From NCBI GenBank assembly GCA_903918125.1, contig CAIXDB010000058.1:1-14816 (forward strand): a DNA stretch of 14,816 nt, in the 5' to 3' direction. Below the pieces are notes generated by a model. It ran no database searches and was not told the origin of the DNA. It saw only the letters and a list, made by a program, of their open reading frames with translations. The position numbers and the translations under genes are program-made. Numbering within the stretch: position 1 is the first letter of the stretch; each line of letters starts with the position of its first letter. Source of the DNA: an uncultured bacterium (lineage in GTDB: Bacteria > Patescibacteria > Paceibacteria > UBA9973 > Zambryskibacteraceae). This document shows, piece by piece, positions 1-7,068 of this stretch.

Positions 1-2
1 CG

Positions 3-194
3 GCATCTCTCCAGCCTGATAACGGAAACCAGACGATTATGAAGTCGAACAACACAGCCTTTGCAACCGCCAAAGCCGACATCAAAACGGCGCAAAGTGA
101 CTTGCAAACCGCTCGCAGTGACGCACAGCAAATCGTCAACACACTGAAAGCAAACGGTTCGGTCAGCGCGACAACGACGACATCGGCGCAGTAA
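3..194 (+). CDS. C-terminal fragment of an unrecognised protein, cut by the window edge
   Basis: An open frame enters from the left edge and stops at TAA 192-194, giving 63 residues. The segment is rich in Ala, Thr, Gln, Asn and Lys, with a heptad-like stretch around the middle (AKADIKTAQSDLQTARSDAQ), and ends in a low-complexity Thr/Ser tail (SATTTTSAQ). This suggests a helical, possibly coiled-coil region followed by a flexible tail, as in surface or envelope-associated proteins; that is inference. Codon use resembles the neighbouring genes and there is no in-frame stop, which supports coding. I do not recognise a family from this piece. The start and any domain lie outside the window. Confidence 0.6.
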   Translation, partial: ASLQPDNGNQTIMKSNNTAFATAKADIKTAQSDLQTARSDAQQIVNTLKANGSVSATTTTSAQ

Positions 195-236
195 AGATTC
201 GTAAAACCAAAAATCCCCACATACTTTTCCGTCACC

Positions 237-263
237 GGAATATTCGCGTGGTCGCGAATTTCC
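237..263 (+). other. Stable hairpin downstream of the first gene
   Basis: GGAA plus ATTCGCG (237-248, one bulged T at 241) pairs with CGCGAATTTCC (253-263) around the tetraloop TGGT, about 11 base pairs. No U-tract follows, so it is not a classical terminator alone. It may protect the mRNA 3' end or form part of a two-hairpin structure with 281-332. Function is inferred only from folding by eye. Confidence 0.4.
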
Positions 264-280
264 TCAACGCTCGTCGGTCA

Positions 281-332
281 AGAAAACAATGCGCTCTCTC
301 GTGTGCCCCGCACTCGAGAGCTGTTGTTTTCT
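281..332. terminator. Probable bidirectional terminator between the first gene and lysS
   Basis: AGAAAACAA (281-289) pairs with TTGTTTTCT (324-332). Inside it, GCTCTC (293-298) pairs with GAGAGC (316-321) and GTG (301-303) with CAC (311-313). The A-rich left arm and T-rich right arm give a U-tract in both directions. It ends the upstream + strand gene and insulates the lysS promoter that follows. The remainder of 195-385 holds no gene I can support. Confidence 0.55.
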
Positions 333-377
333 AACCTCCTGCGCGATGTGCCTGAAAAGTATGTGAGCCCTTTTGAT

Positions 378-406
378 TTTACTCGTTGACAATGAAGTGC
401 TATCAT
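378..406 (+). promoter_or_regulatory. lysS promoter, leaderless arrangement
   Basis: A -35-like TTTACT (378-383), a 17-nt spacer and a -10-like TATCAT (401-406) place the transcription start at or next to the ATG at 413. No Shine-Dalgarno sequence precedes that ATG. The TTGACA at 386-391 lies only 9 nt before TATCAT, so it cannot be the partner of this -10 box. Confidence 0.45.
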
Positions 407-412
407 GAAGAT

Positions 413-1870
413 ATGGCATCACTAGACGAAATTCGCGACGCGAGACTTGCAAAACTTGAGATGTTAAAATCGAAGGGGATTAACCCGTATCCGGCAAAAG
501 TTCCGCGAGATTTTGATATTGCAACAGTGAAGGGAGATTTTGACACACATGTAAAAAACGGTGTGGTTGTTTCGGTAGCCGGACGTGTCATGGCAATCCG
601 CGGGCAAGGCGCGATACTTTTTGTAGTACTTTTTGACGGCACGGAAAAAATTCAGGCGATTTTCAAAAAAGATGTGCTAAGCGAAGATTTGTTCTCGCTT
701 TTCACCGAAACAGTCGATGTTGGCGATTTTATTTCCGTCACCGGTACACCGATGCTTTCCGACCGCGGTGAACAGTCGGTCATGACATCCTCGTGGCTCA
801 TGGCGGGGAAGTCGCTTCTACCATTGCCCGAAAAATGGCACGGCTTGCAAGATGTGGACGAGCGTTTCCGCAAACGATACCTCGATTTTCTCATGAACCC
901 CGAGTTGCGCGAGCTCATGGTCAAGAAAAGCAAGTTTTGGGATATCACGCGAGAATTTTTGAAAACGCATGGCTTTCTCGAAGTGGAAACACCGACACTC
1001 GAAGTGACGACCGGCGGTGCGGAGGCTACGCCGTTTGCTACGCATCACAACGACTACGACCTCGACGTCTACCTGCGCATTTCCGTCGGAGAACTCTGGC
1101 AGAAACGCCTCATGGCAGGCGGTTTTCCGCGCACGTTCGAAATCGGCCGCGTGTATCGCAATGAAGGCACCTCGCCCGAGCACGCCCAGGAATTCACCAA
1201 CATGGAATTTTACTCCGCTTTTTCAGACTTTGAAGACGGCATGAAGCTGGTGCGCGAGATGTACATCGATATTGCCGAGAAAGTTTTTGGCACCACAAAA
1301 TTCACATCGCACGGACATAACTTTGACCTCGCGGATGAATGGACGCGCATCGATTACTCGGAAGAAGTCAAAAAACAAACCGGCGTGGATTTGAACACCG
1401 CAACAGAAGATGAAATTATGAAAAAACTCTCGGAGCTTGGCGTAAAATACGACGGCACAAACCGCGAGCGACTGACGGACACGTTGTGGAAATATTGTCG
1501 CAAAAACATTTCCGGTCCGGCATTCCTCGTCAACCACCCAGTGCTCGTGGCACCGCTTGCAAAAAGCCAGCCGGGTGCAAAAACCGTGCAAATGTTCCAG
1601 CCGATTATCGCGGGCAGTGAAGTTGGTCGCGGATATTCGGAGTTGAACGATCCGCTTGACCAGAAACAGCGTTTCGACGATCAGAAAAAACTGCTCGAGG
1701 CGGGGGACACGGAAGCGATGATGGCGGACGGTGAATTCGTCGAAATGCTCGAGTACGGCATGCCACCAACCTGCGGGTTTGGCTTTGGCGAGCGACTTTT
1801 CGCAATCCTTGCCGACAAACCCTTGCGCGACTTGCAAACATTTCCATTAATGAGACCAAAATCGGAATAG
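413..1870 (+). CDS. lysS: Lysyl-tRNA synthetase, class II
   Basis: This 485-residue cytoplasmic enzyme activates lysine with ATP and charges tRNA-Lys. An N-terminal OB-fold anticodon-binding domain spans about residues 35-145. The class II catalytic core follows, with motif 2 at residues 240-252 (RTFEIGRVYRNEG) and motif 3 around 454-463 (CGFGFGERLF). Motif 3 is one residue shorter than the E. coli type; I regard the short form as usual for this clade, from memory. The frame is open back to a TTG at 386, but the ATG at 413 gives the normal LysRS N-terminus (MASLDEIR) and sits 6 nt after the -10 box. It is a single-gene unit ending in a terminator at 1890-1925. Family assignment is secure; the exact start is less so. 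Confidence 0.95.
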   Translation: MASLDEIRDARLAKLEMLKSKGINPYPAKVPRDFDIATVKGDFDTHVKNGVVVSVAGRVMAIRGQGAILFVVLFDGTEKIQAIFKKDVLSEDLFSLFTETVDVGDFISVTGTPMLSDRGEQSVMTSSWLMAGKSLLPLPEKWHGLQDVDERFRKRYLDFLMNPELRELMVKKSKFWDITREFLKTHGFLEVETPTLEVTTGGAEATPFATHHNDYDLDVYLRISVGELWQKRLMAGGFPRTFEIGRVYRNEGTSPEHAQEFTNMEFYSAFSDFEDGMKLVREMYIDIAEKVFGTTKFTSHGHNFDLADEWTRIDYSEEVKKQTGVDLNTATEDEIMKKLSELGVKYDGTNRERLTDTLWKYCRKNISGPAFLVNHPVLVAPLAKSQPGAKTVQMFQPIIAGSEVGRGYSELNDPLDQKQRFDDQKKLLEAGDTEAMMADGEFVEMLEYGMPPTCGFGFGERLFAILADKPLRDLQTFPLMRPKSE

Positions 1871-1889
1871 TTTAATTTAAAAAAACTGC

Positions 1890-1925
1890 GACCCGCCGAC
1901 TCTCACGAGTCTGCGGGTCTTTTTT
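1890..1925. terminator. Bidirectional rho-independent terminator between convergent genes
   Basis: GACCCGC-c-GACTC (1890-1902) pairs with GAGTC-t-GCGGGTC (1907-1919) around loop TCAC, with one C/T mismatch. A run of six T (1920-1925) follows on the + strand. An A-run at 1879-1885 supplies the U-tract for the minus strand. It serves lysS and the convergent gene ending at 1930. Confidence 0.88.
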
Positions 1926-1929
1926 GATT

Positions 1930-2130
1930 TTATTTTTTGATTTTTTCAATAGCACGTTTCACTCCTCGGAGTATCCATGTGATTGTTGAAAAAATCCAAA
2001 TTACAAATATAAACCCCATAATCCACTCTTTATACAAAGAATAAGGAGCGTGTTCCCCCATCAAAAGTGCAGCGAATGCTGCACCGACAAAAAAAGAACT
2101 TAGTATCGAAAAGAACTCTGCTGTAAACAT
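1930..2130 (-). CDS. Small two-helix membrane protein, unknown function
   Basis: This is a 66-residue protein. I chose the ATG at 2130 because GAGGTG lies 5 nt upstream, a good Shine-Dalgarno sequence; the frame is open farther upstream but that stretch holds the promoter. Two hydrophobic segments are visible, about residues 4-24 (FFSILSSFFVGAAFAALLMG) and 36-55 (EWIMGFIFVIWIFSTITWIL), joined by a short polar loop. A basic tail (RGVKRAIEKIKK) probably stays in the cytoplasm. I recognise no family. The gene is more AT-rich than lysS or the dcw genes. It is divergent from mraZ and convergent with lysS, so it stands alone as a transcription unit. Confidence 0.72.
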   Translation of the reverse strand: MFTAEFFSILSSFFVGAAFAALLMGEHAPYSLYKEWIMGFIFVIWIFSTITWILRGVKRAIEKIKK

Positions 2131-2147
2131 GATTTCACCTCGAGTAA

Positions 2148-2176
2148 GGTATACAACAACTGTCATAAAAAAGCAA
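2148..2176 (-). promoter_or_regulatory. Promoter of the small membrane protein gene
   Basis: Reading the minus strand, TTGCTT (2176-2171), a 17-nt spacer and TATACC (2153-2148) resemble a sigma-70 promoter. It lies just upstream of the GAGGTG site and ATG at 2130. It would give a leader of about 10-15 nt, enough for the Shine-Dalgarno sequence. Confidence 0.5.
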
Positions 2177-2213
2177 TGGTTTATTTTACAACCCACTCAA
2201 TCCGTTTCCTGCT

Positions 2214-2287
2214 GTGGAAAAGTGGATAAGTGTGGTTGCGGGTGGGATGAGGTGGTATATAATGCATAGCAAGTGGGAGATTGTGGG
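2214..2287 (+). promoter_or_regulatory. Candidate MraZ operator: GTGG boxes at 10-bp steps
   Basis: GTGG starts at 2222, 2232, 2242 and 2252, exactly 10 bp apart, each followed by a variable hexamer. Two more start at 2273 and 2283, again 10 bp apart, and one lies at 2214. MraZ of E. coli is known to bind TGGGN repeats separated by 5 nt in its own promoter, and a Mycoplasma MraZ binds a related 10-bp repeat. These boxes bracket the -10 box at 2258-2263, so autorepression of the dcw operon is the likely role (inference). Confidence 0.78.
2236..2263 (+). promoter_or_regulatory. dcw/mraZ operon promoter
   Basis: A perfect -10 box TATAAT (2258-2263) is preceded at 16 nt by TTGCGG (2236-2241), a weak -35 box. 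The -35 element and spacer are embedded in the GTGG array, so MraZ binding would block RNA polymerase. Transcription would start near 2270. A second -10-like TATACG (2322-2327) lies only 4 nt before the mraZ ATG and is weaker. Confidence 0.6.
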
Positions 2288-2295
2288 ATAAAGAG

Positions 2296-2304
2296 TTATC
2301 CACA
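2296..2304 (+). promoter_or_regulatory. Perfect DnaA box (TTATCCACA)
   Basis: The 9-mer matches the E. coli DnaA-box consensus exactly. Two near matches lie just upstream in reverse orientation: TGTGGAAAA (2213-2221) and AGTGGATAA (2221-2229). All sit in the leader or promoter of mraZ. They might link division-gene transcription to DnaA or titrate DnaA. No dnaA or dnaN gene is in the window, so an origin is not supported. Confidence 0.45.
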
Positions 2305-2331
2305 GCCGTCACACGAATAATTATACGCGTC

Positions 2332-2766
2332 ATGTTAATCGGGGAGTACACACACACCATCGACGACAAAAATCGTATCTCGCTGCCAGCGAAATTTCGT
2401 GCGGAGATGGGAAAGAAAATTGTGGTTACTCCGGGACTGGACCAGTGTCTTTTCGTCTTCACTCAGAAAGAGTGGAAAAACATAGAAGAGAAATTGAATC
2501 AGTCAAGCATCGGGCAAGCCGACAACCGAAGTTTTAATCGTTTCATGTTTGCTGGAACGGTCGAAGTGGACGTTGACGCAATCGGTCGCATTCTCATTCC
2601 GGATTTCCTGCGTGACCACGCCGGACTGAAAAATAAAGTGGTAGTCATCGGTGTTTCGTCGCGAGTCGAAATCTGGAACGAGAAGACGTGGAGCGAGTAC
2701 AAAAAAGTGGTGGAGAAACAGGCCGACACACTTGCGGAGAAGTTAGGACAGGTCGGGGTACTGTAA
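2332..2766 (+). CDS. mraZ: MraZ transcriptional regulator
   Basis: This 144-residue protein carries two SpoVT/AbrB-like MraZ halves. Each half shows the family's DxxxR motif: DDKNR at about residues 11-15 and DAIGR near residues 83-87, the second followed by ILIP. MraZ is a ring-forming DNA-binding protein that regulates the dcw operon it heads. I chose the ATG at 2332 because MLIGEYTHTIDDKNRISLPAKF is the family N-terminus once the leading residues seen upstream are dropped; upstream sequence in the same frame crosses a DnaA box and operator boxes. No Shine-Dalgarno sequence is visible. The stop is 5 nt from the rsmH ATG, so the two are co-transcribed. The GTGG array upstream is its probable target. 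Confidence 0.95.
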   Translation: MLIGEYTHTIDDKNRISLPAKFRAEMGKKIVVTPGLDQCLFVFTQKEWKNIEEKLNQSSIGQADNRSFNRFMFAGTVEVDVDAIGRILIPDFLRDHAGLKNKVVVIGVSSRVEIWNEKTWSEYKKVVEKQADTLAEKLGQVGVL

Positions 2767-2771
2767 TCGCC

Positions 2772-3677
2772 ATGATTCACAAAACAGTTCTTTTACATGA
2801 AGCAATAGACGGGCTCGACGTACACGAAGGTGATGTGTTCGTCGACGGCACGCTTGGCGGAGGCGGACATACCGAGGAAGTGTTGAAGCGTTGGGGCGAC
2901 AAAGTGAAAGTGATTGCCATCGACACGGACAGCGAGGCACTCGAGCGAGCCAAAGCACGACTGGAGATACTCGGCGGGAATGTCACGTTCGTGCAAGGAA
3001 ACTTTCGCCACATCGACACGATACTCGCCAACGCGGGAGTGACACACGCCGACAAAATCTTGCTCGACATCGGACTCTCGTCCAACCAGTTCGAGGATTC
3101 CGGTCGCGGGTTTTCATTTCAAAAAGACGAGCCGCTTCAGATGTCTTTCAAGAAAGACCTGACGGAGAGCGACTTGACCGCGAGGGAAATCGTCAACGAC
3201 TGGGACGAAGAAAACATCCGCGCAATACTCGAAGGCTATGGCGAAGAAAAATTTGCATGGAAAATTGCCAAAGCAATCGTGGCGAGTCGCGCAGAGAAAC
3301 CAATCGAAACAACGTTTGACCTCGTCGACATCGTCAAGTCAGCAACGCCCGGCTTTTATCACCACCGTCACATCCACCCAGCGACCAAAACATTCCAAGC
3401 ACTACGCATCACGGTCAACGATGAAATCCGCGCACTCGAGGAGGGAATTCGCGCAGGGTTCGGGGCACTCGCGCAAGACGGTCGGCTGGCAGTTATTTCA
3501 TTTCACAGCCTCGAAGACCGCGCAGTCAAACAATTTTTTAAACAAATGGAAGAAAATGGCACAGGCAAACGCATTACAAAAAAACCAATCATACCGACGA
3601 ACGAGGAGATCGCAGAAAACCCGCGAAGTCGAAGCGCAAAACTGAGAATTATTCAAAAAATTAACGAATCCAGATGA
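2772..3677 (+). CDS. rsmH: 16S rRNA (cytosine1402-N4)-methyltransferase RsmH
   Basis: This 301-residue enzyme, formerly MraW, transfers a methyl group from S-adenosylmethionine to N4 of C1402 in the ribosomal P site. The SAM-binding loop is DGTLGGGGHT (residues 25-34), with an acidic motif IDTD near 50-53. Further family motifs follow: LLDIGLSSNQFE (about 97-108), GRGFSF (111-116), HPATKTFQALR in the middle, and ISFHSLEDR and NPRSRSAKLR near the C-terminus. Length is normal. The ATG at 2772 gives the standard start MIHKTVLLHEAI; the same frame is open farther upstream only inside mraZ. No clear Shine-Dalgarno sequence is seen. It overlaps the next gene by 4 nt (ATGA). Confidence 0.96.
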   Translation: MIHKTVLLHEAIDGLDVHEGDVFVDGTLGGGGHTEEVLKRWGDKVKVIAIDTDSEALERAKARLEILGGNVTFVQGNFRHIDTILANAGVTHADKILLDIGLSSNQFEDSGRGFSFQKDEPLQMSFKKDLTESDLTAREIVNDWDEENIRAILEGYGEEKFAWKIAKAIVASRAEKPIETTFDLVDIVKSATPGFYHHRHIHPATKTFQALRITVNDEIRALEEGIRAGFGALAQDGRLAVISFHSLEDRAVKQFFKQMEENGTGKRITKKPIIPTNEEIAENPRSRSAKLRIIQKINESR

Positions 3678-3985
3678 CAGAAAAAATTTTACAACTCAAT
3701 ACCGAAAAAAATATCTTCTGGACGCTCGTCGGCATTCTCTTGCTCTGCGCCGGATTTTATATGTATTCCGTGACCGCGACGATTCACAACACCGTGGCAC
3801 GACAAAACCTTGAAACGCAGGCATCGCAGCTCACATTCGCGCAGAGCTCCGAAGAATACGCCTACATCGGTCTGGAAAACAACATCACGCTCGCATACGC
3901 CTACTCGCTCGGTTTCAAAGACGTCTCGCAAAAAGATTTCATCTCACAGAATTCGATGCAAGAAGTGTCTTTCCTTTCTCATTAG
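3674..3985 (+). CDS. FtsL-like small bitopic membrane protein
   Basis: This 103-residue protein has a short cytoplasmic N-terminus, one transmembrane helix (about residues 14-35, FWTLVGILLLCAGFYMYSV) and an extracytoplasmic tail of about 65 residues that begins with a possibly helical stretch. This architecture and the slot between rsmH and ftsI are those of FtsL, the divisome scaffold that pairs with FtsB and recruits FtsW/FtsI. The sequence is too divergent to be sure by eye, so the name rests on position and topology. Start and rsmH stop overlap as ATGA, indicating translational coupling. The C-terminal part is short for a leucine-zipper-type FtsL. Confidence 0.75.
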   Translation: MTEKILQLNTEKNIFWTLVGILLLCAGFYMYSVTATIHNTVARQNLETQASQLTFAQSSEEYAYIGLENNITLAYAYSLGFKDVSQKDFISQNSMQEVSFLSH

Positions 3986-3997
3986 TAACATCTGCGC

Positions 3998-4003
3998 TAT
4001 ACT
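3998..4003 (+). promoter_or_regulatory. Internal -10 box directly upstream of ftsI
   Basis: TATACT ends 7 nt before the ftsI ATG at 4011, placing transcription start at the start codon. The best -35 candidate is TTCTCA at a 16-nt spacing, which is weak. It would allow ftsI-murF to be expressed as a leaderless message independent of the mraZ promoter. Confidence 0.45.
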
Positions 4004-4010
4004 ATTGTAG

Positions 4011-5717
4011 ATGAAGTCTCACTTTATAACGCGCATACGGCTGATTTCGATTGCCATTTTTTTATTCGGGCTCGTGCTCGTGGGCAAGCTGTATCTTTTG
4101 CAGGTGGTGGACAGCGACATCTACGTGCAAAAAGCCGACCGGCAGTATTTGTCGACGAACAGCAACGTGTTTGATCGTGGTACAATATTTTTTCAAAACA
4201 AAGACGGCTCACTCCTGTCCGCAGCAACGCTTCAGTCCGGTTTTACCATCGCCATCAATCCGGAACTTCTGCAAAATCCGGAAATCGTGTACGCGGAAAT
4301 TAATTCCATTGTGCCTATTGACCACGACACGTTCATCGCCAAAGCGACGAAGAAAAATGACGCATACGAAGAAATCGCCACGCATGTAAGCCAAGATATA
4401 GGTCAAAAAATCAGCGCTTTGAAAGTCACCGGCTTGAACAGCTACACCGACCGCTGGCGTTTCTACCCGGGCGGACAAACTGCGTCGCAAACCATCGGTA
4501 TTCTAGGTTATCAAGGTGACACGCAAGCGGGACGATACGGGCTCGAGCGACAATACGACGATGTGCTCGACCGCAATGATGACGCGTATGTAAATTTTTT
4601 CGCCCAGATTTTTTCCGACATCGGCAATGCGGTATCGACAACATCCGCGAACGAAGGCGACATCGTCACCACCATCGAGCCGACCGTGCAGTCGGACCTC
4701 GAGCAGGAACTCGCGACCACGAGCGCAAAATGGAACCCGGACCTCATCGGCGCCATCATCATGAATCCGACGAATGGCGAGATTTACGCCATGGCAAGCC
4801 TCCCAACATTCGATCCGAACAATACGAGTAATGTAAAAGATGTGTCAGTGTTTTCAAATCCGCTTGTGGAAAATTCGTACGAAATGGGTTCGATTATAAA
4901 ACCACTGACTATCGCAGCCGGGCTCGACACGGGTGTCATCACGGCAAGCTCGACGTATTTCGATCCGGGATACGTCATGATCGACGGCGTGCGCATCGCA
5001 AACTTCGACAATAAATATCGCGGTACGGTAGATATGCAAACACTCCTGTCACAATCGCTCAATGTCGGTGCGGCACACGTCGAGTCGCTCGTCGGCAACG
5101 CGCGATTTGAAAAATACATGGACGCATTCGGCGTGGCGCAAAAAACCGGCATCGATTTGCCGAACGAAGGTCGCAACCAAATCGACAATCTTGTTCACGG
5201 TCACGACGTCGAATATGCGACGATGGCGTTCGGGCAAGGCATATCGCTCACACCAATCACCACCGTTCACGCCCTGGCAAGCATCGCCAACGGCGGAGTA
5301 CTCGTCACACCGCATCTCGTCAAGCAAATCAACTACAAGCTGGGATTTTCGAAAACTATTTCGTATCCGCCAGGCATGCAAGCGGTCAGTACGGCGACCG
5401 CCAATCAAGTGGCAAAAATGATGACGTACAGCGTCGACAATGTGCTTGACAACGGTGCGCTCAAAATGCCACATTATTCCGTGGCTGCAAAAACCGGTAC
5501 GGCGCAAGTTGCCAACCCTGGTGGAAAAGGGTACTCTGACACGGAGTATCTGCATTCGTTTGTTGGCTTTTTCCCGGCAACGAAACCGCAATTTTTCATT
5601 TTTCTGTTCATGTTGAATCCGAAAGGCGCGCCGTACAGCTCGGAAACGCTGACCGCACCGTTCGGCCGACTGGTCAACTTTCTCATCAACTACTACGAAG
5701 TTCCGCCTGACCGTTAA
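4011..5717 (+). CDS. ftsI: Septal peptidoglycan transpeptidase FtsI (penicillin-binding protein)
   Basis: This 568-residue class B penicillin-binding protein cross-links septal peptidoglycan. One N-terminal membrane helix (about residues 8-30) anchors it, with the catalytic part outside the membrane. A PBP dimerisation domain (roughly 45-220) precedes the transpeptidase domain. Catalytic motifs are all present: S294-I-I-K297 with serine nucleophile and lysine, S349-L-N351, and K494-T-G-T497. No PASTA domains are seen; the protein ends soon after the transpeptidase fold. It lies 25 nt after the FtsL-like gene with a -10 box in that gap and no Shine-Dalgarno sequence. murF follows after 9 nt. 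I use ftsI rather than an elongation PBP name because of its dcw position. Confidence 0.92.
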   Translation: MKSHFITRIRLISIAIFLFGLVLVGKLYLLQVVDSDIYVQKADRQYLSTNSNVFDRGTIFFQNKDGSLLSAATLQSGFTIAINPELLQNPEIVYAEINSIVPIDHDTFIAKATKKNDAYEEIATHVSQDIGQKISALKVTGLNSYTDRWRFYPGGQTASQTIGILGYQGDTQAGRYGLERQYDDVLDRNDDAYVNFFAQIFSDIGNAVSTTSANEGDIVTTIEPTVQSDLEQELATTSAKWNPDLIGAIIMNPTNGEIYAMASLPTFDPNNTSNVKDVSVFSNPLVENSYEMGSIIKPLTIAAGLDTGVITASSTYFDPGYVMIDGVRIANFDNKYRGTVDMQTLLSQSLNVGAAHVESLVGNARFEKYMDAFGVAQKTGIDLPNEGRNQIDNLVHGHDVEYATMAFGQGISLTPITTVHALASIANGGVLVTPHLVKQINYKLGFSKTISYPPGMQAVSTATANQVAKMMTYSVDNVLDNGALKMPHYSVAAKTGTAQVANPGGKGYSDTEYLHSFVGFFPATKPQFFIFLFMLNPKGAPYSSETLTAPFGRLVNFLINYYEVPPDR

Positions 5718-5726
5718 CTCACATTC

Positions 5727-7025
5727 ATGCAATTCATCAAACAACTTGCCAAACGGATTTTTCAAGTGGAAGCGCGCTTGATTTTGAAAAAATACAAACC
5801 GAACATCATCGCCATCACCGGCAGTGTCGGCAAAACTTCCACGCGCGATGCTATTTATTTAGTCTTGAGTAAAAAATTTTTTGTGCGCAAAAGCGAGAAA
5901 AGTTTCACCACCGAACTCGGCATTCCCTTGACTATCATCGGCTGCACGACCGGCACCGGCAGTGTGTGGCAATGGTGCAAAAATATGTTTGTCGGTTTTG
6001 AATTGCTTTTTAAACGCGCGCACTATCCCGACTGGCTCATTCTGGAAATTGACGGCGACAAGCCGGGCGACTTTGCCGGGCTGTCCGAATGGTTTCACCC
6101 AAATATTCTCGTTGTCACGGCAATCGGCGACACGCCCGCGCACGTCGAACCGTTTGGCAGTGTCGAACGATTGCTCGCCGAGAAAAAAATCCTACTCGAC
6201 ACCGTGGCGCGCGAGGGAGTTATTGTCTATAACGCGGATGACACGCGCGCGTCGCAACTCGTCGAGCAATCCGTTCTGAAAAAAATATCGTGCGGTACGA
6301 CGCACAACTGCGCCGTGCACGCGGACGAATTCACTCTACTATACGGCAATGCGAGCGGTCGACAAATTCCGACCGGCATGATATTTGAAATTGTGGAAGG
6401 CGATGCAAAAAACACCGTTACCATTTTCAACTCAATCGGCGTACACAACGAATACGCCTGTCTCATGGCATACGCCGTCGCGCACGAGCTTGGCGTGGAA
6501 ACCGCACAAGTTGTCGCTTCGCTCAACCAGTACAAATCTCTGCCGGGACGCATGAACATCATTGCAGGTATGAAAGACACGGTTGTTGTCGACGACTCGT
6601 ACAACGCTTCGCCCGTCGCCATGCAAGAATCGCTCGAAACATTTTTGAGATTGGAAACGACCGGCAGAAAAATAGCCGTGCTCGGTGACATGCTCGAGCT
6701 CGGAAAATATTCAGTCGACGAACACAAAAAAATCGCGCCGATGCTCACAGGCATGAGCCACGTCATCACTGTCGGCATTCGTTCGCGCGGTATGGTGGAG
6801 GAATTGCTCTCGCTCGGTTTCAACGAGTCACATGTGTTGTCCTGCGACACAGCCGAAGAAGCCGGTGGGGAATTGCAAAAAATTCTCGCGGAAGGTGACA
6901 CGGTGTTCGTCAAAGGTTCGCAAGTCATGCGCATGGAACGTGTCGTGCTCGAAGTCATGCGCCACCCCGAGGATGCGCGTACATTGCTCGTCCGCCAAGA
7001 ACCCGAGTGGCTCTCGCGTCAGTAG
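5727..7025 (+). CDS. murF: UDP-MurNAc-tripeptide-D-Ala-D-Ala ligase (MurF), short form
   Basis: This 432-residue cytoplasmic ATP-dependent Mur ligase is likely to add D-Ala-D-Ala to UDP-MurNAc-tripeptide, the last soluble precursor step. The ATP-binding P-loop TGSVGKTS is at residues 31-38, and the signature DDSYNASP at 289-296 is typical of MurF. The order is a central ATPase domain and then a C-terminal ligase domain (from about residue 300, with GDMLELG). The usual N-terminal substrate domain of about 80 residues is absent: the P-loop starts almost at once. MurT or a cyanophycin synthetase-like ligase is a weaker alternative, because DDSYNASP favours MurF. No Shine-Dalgarno sequence is visible. 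It closes the dcw run here. Confidence 0.9.
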   Translation: MQFIKQLAKRIFQVEARLILKKYKPNIIAITGSVGKTSTRDAIYLVLSKKFFVRKSEKSFTTELGIPLTIIGCTTGTGSVWQWCKNMFVGFELLFKRAHYPDWLILEIDGDKPGDFAGLSEWFHPNILVVTAIGDTPAHVEPFGSVERLLAEKKILLDTVAREGVIVYNADDTRASQLVEQSVLKKISCGTTHNCAVHADEFTLLYGNASGRQIPTGMIFEIVEGDAKNTVTIFNSIGVHNEYACLMAYAVAHELGVETAQVVASLNQYKSLPGRMNIIAGMKDTVVVDDSYNASPVAMQESLETFLRLETTGRKIAVLGDMLELGKYSVDEHKKIAPMLTGMSHVITVGIRSRGMVEELLSLGFNESHVLSCDTAEEAGGELQKILAEGDTVFVKGSQVMRMERVVLEVMRHPEDARTLLVRQEPEWLSRQ

Positions 7026-7068
7026 TGCAATTTTGAAATTTGTGGTACTGTGATGCGGGAGGGAACAC

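Noticed and set aside
386..412. Upstream TTG or ATG start for lysS
   Set aside because: The extra residues are not LysRS-like and lie across the -10 box; ATG 413 gives the normal N-terminus.
264..452. Minus-strand ORF of 62 residues over the lysS promoter
   Set aside because: It overlaps a long inverted repeat, the lysS promoter and the lysS start, has no Shine-Dalgarno sequence and its translation is not protein-like.
1772..1800. Shortened motif 3 in LysRS as a possible defect
   Set aside because: CGFGFGERLF is, as far as I recall, the normal form in this clade and the arginine is present.
2213..2304. Replication origin
   Set aside because: Only three DnaA-like 9-mers, no AT-rich unwinding region and no dnaA or dnaN nearby; the GTGG core is better explained by MraZ boxes.
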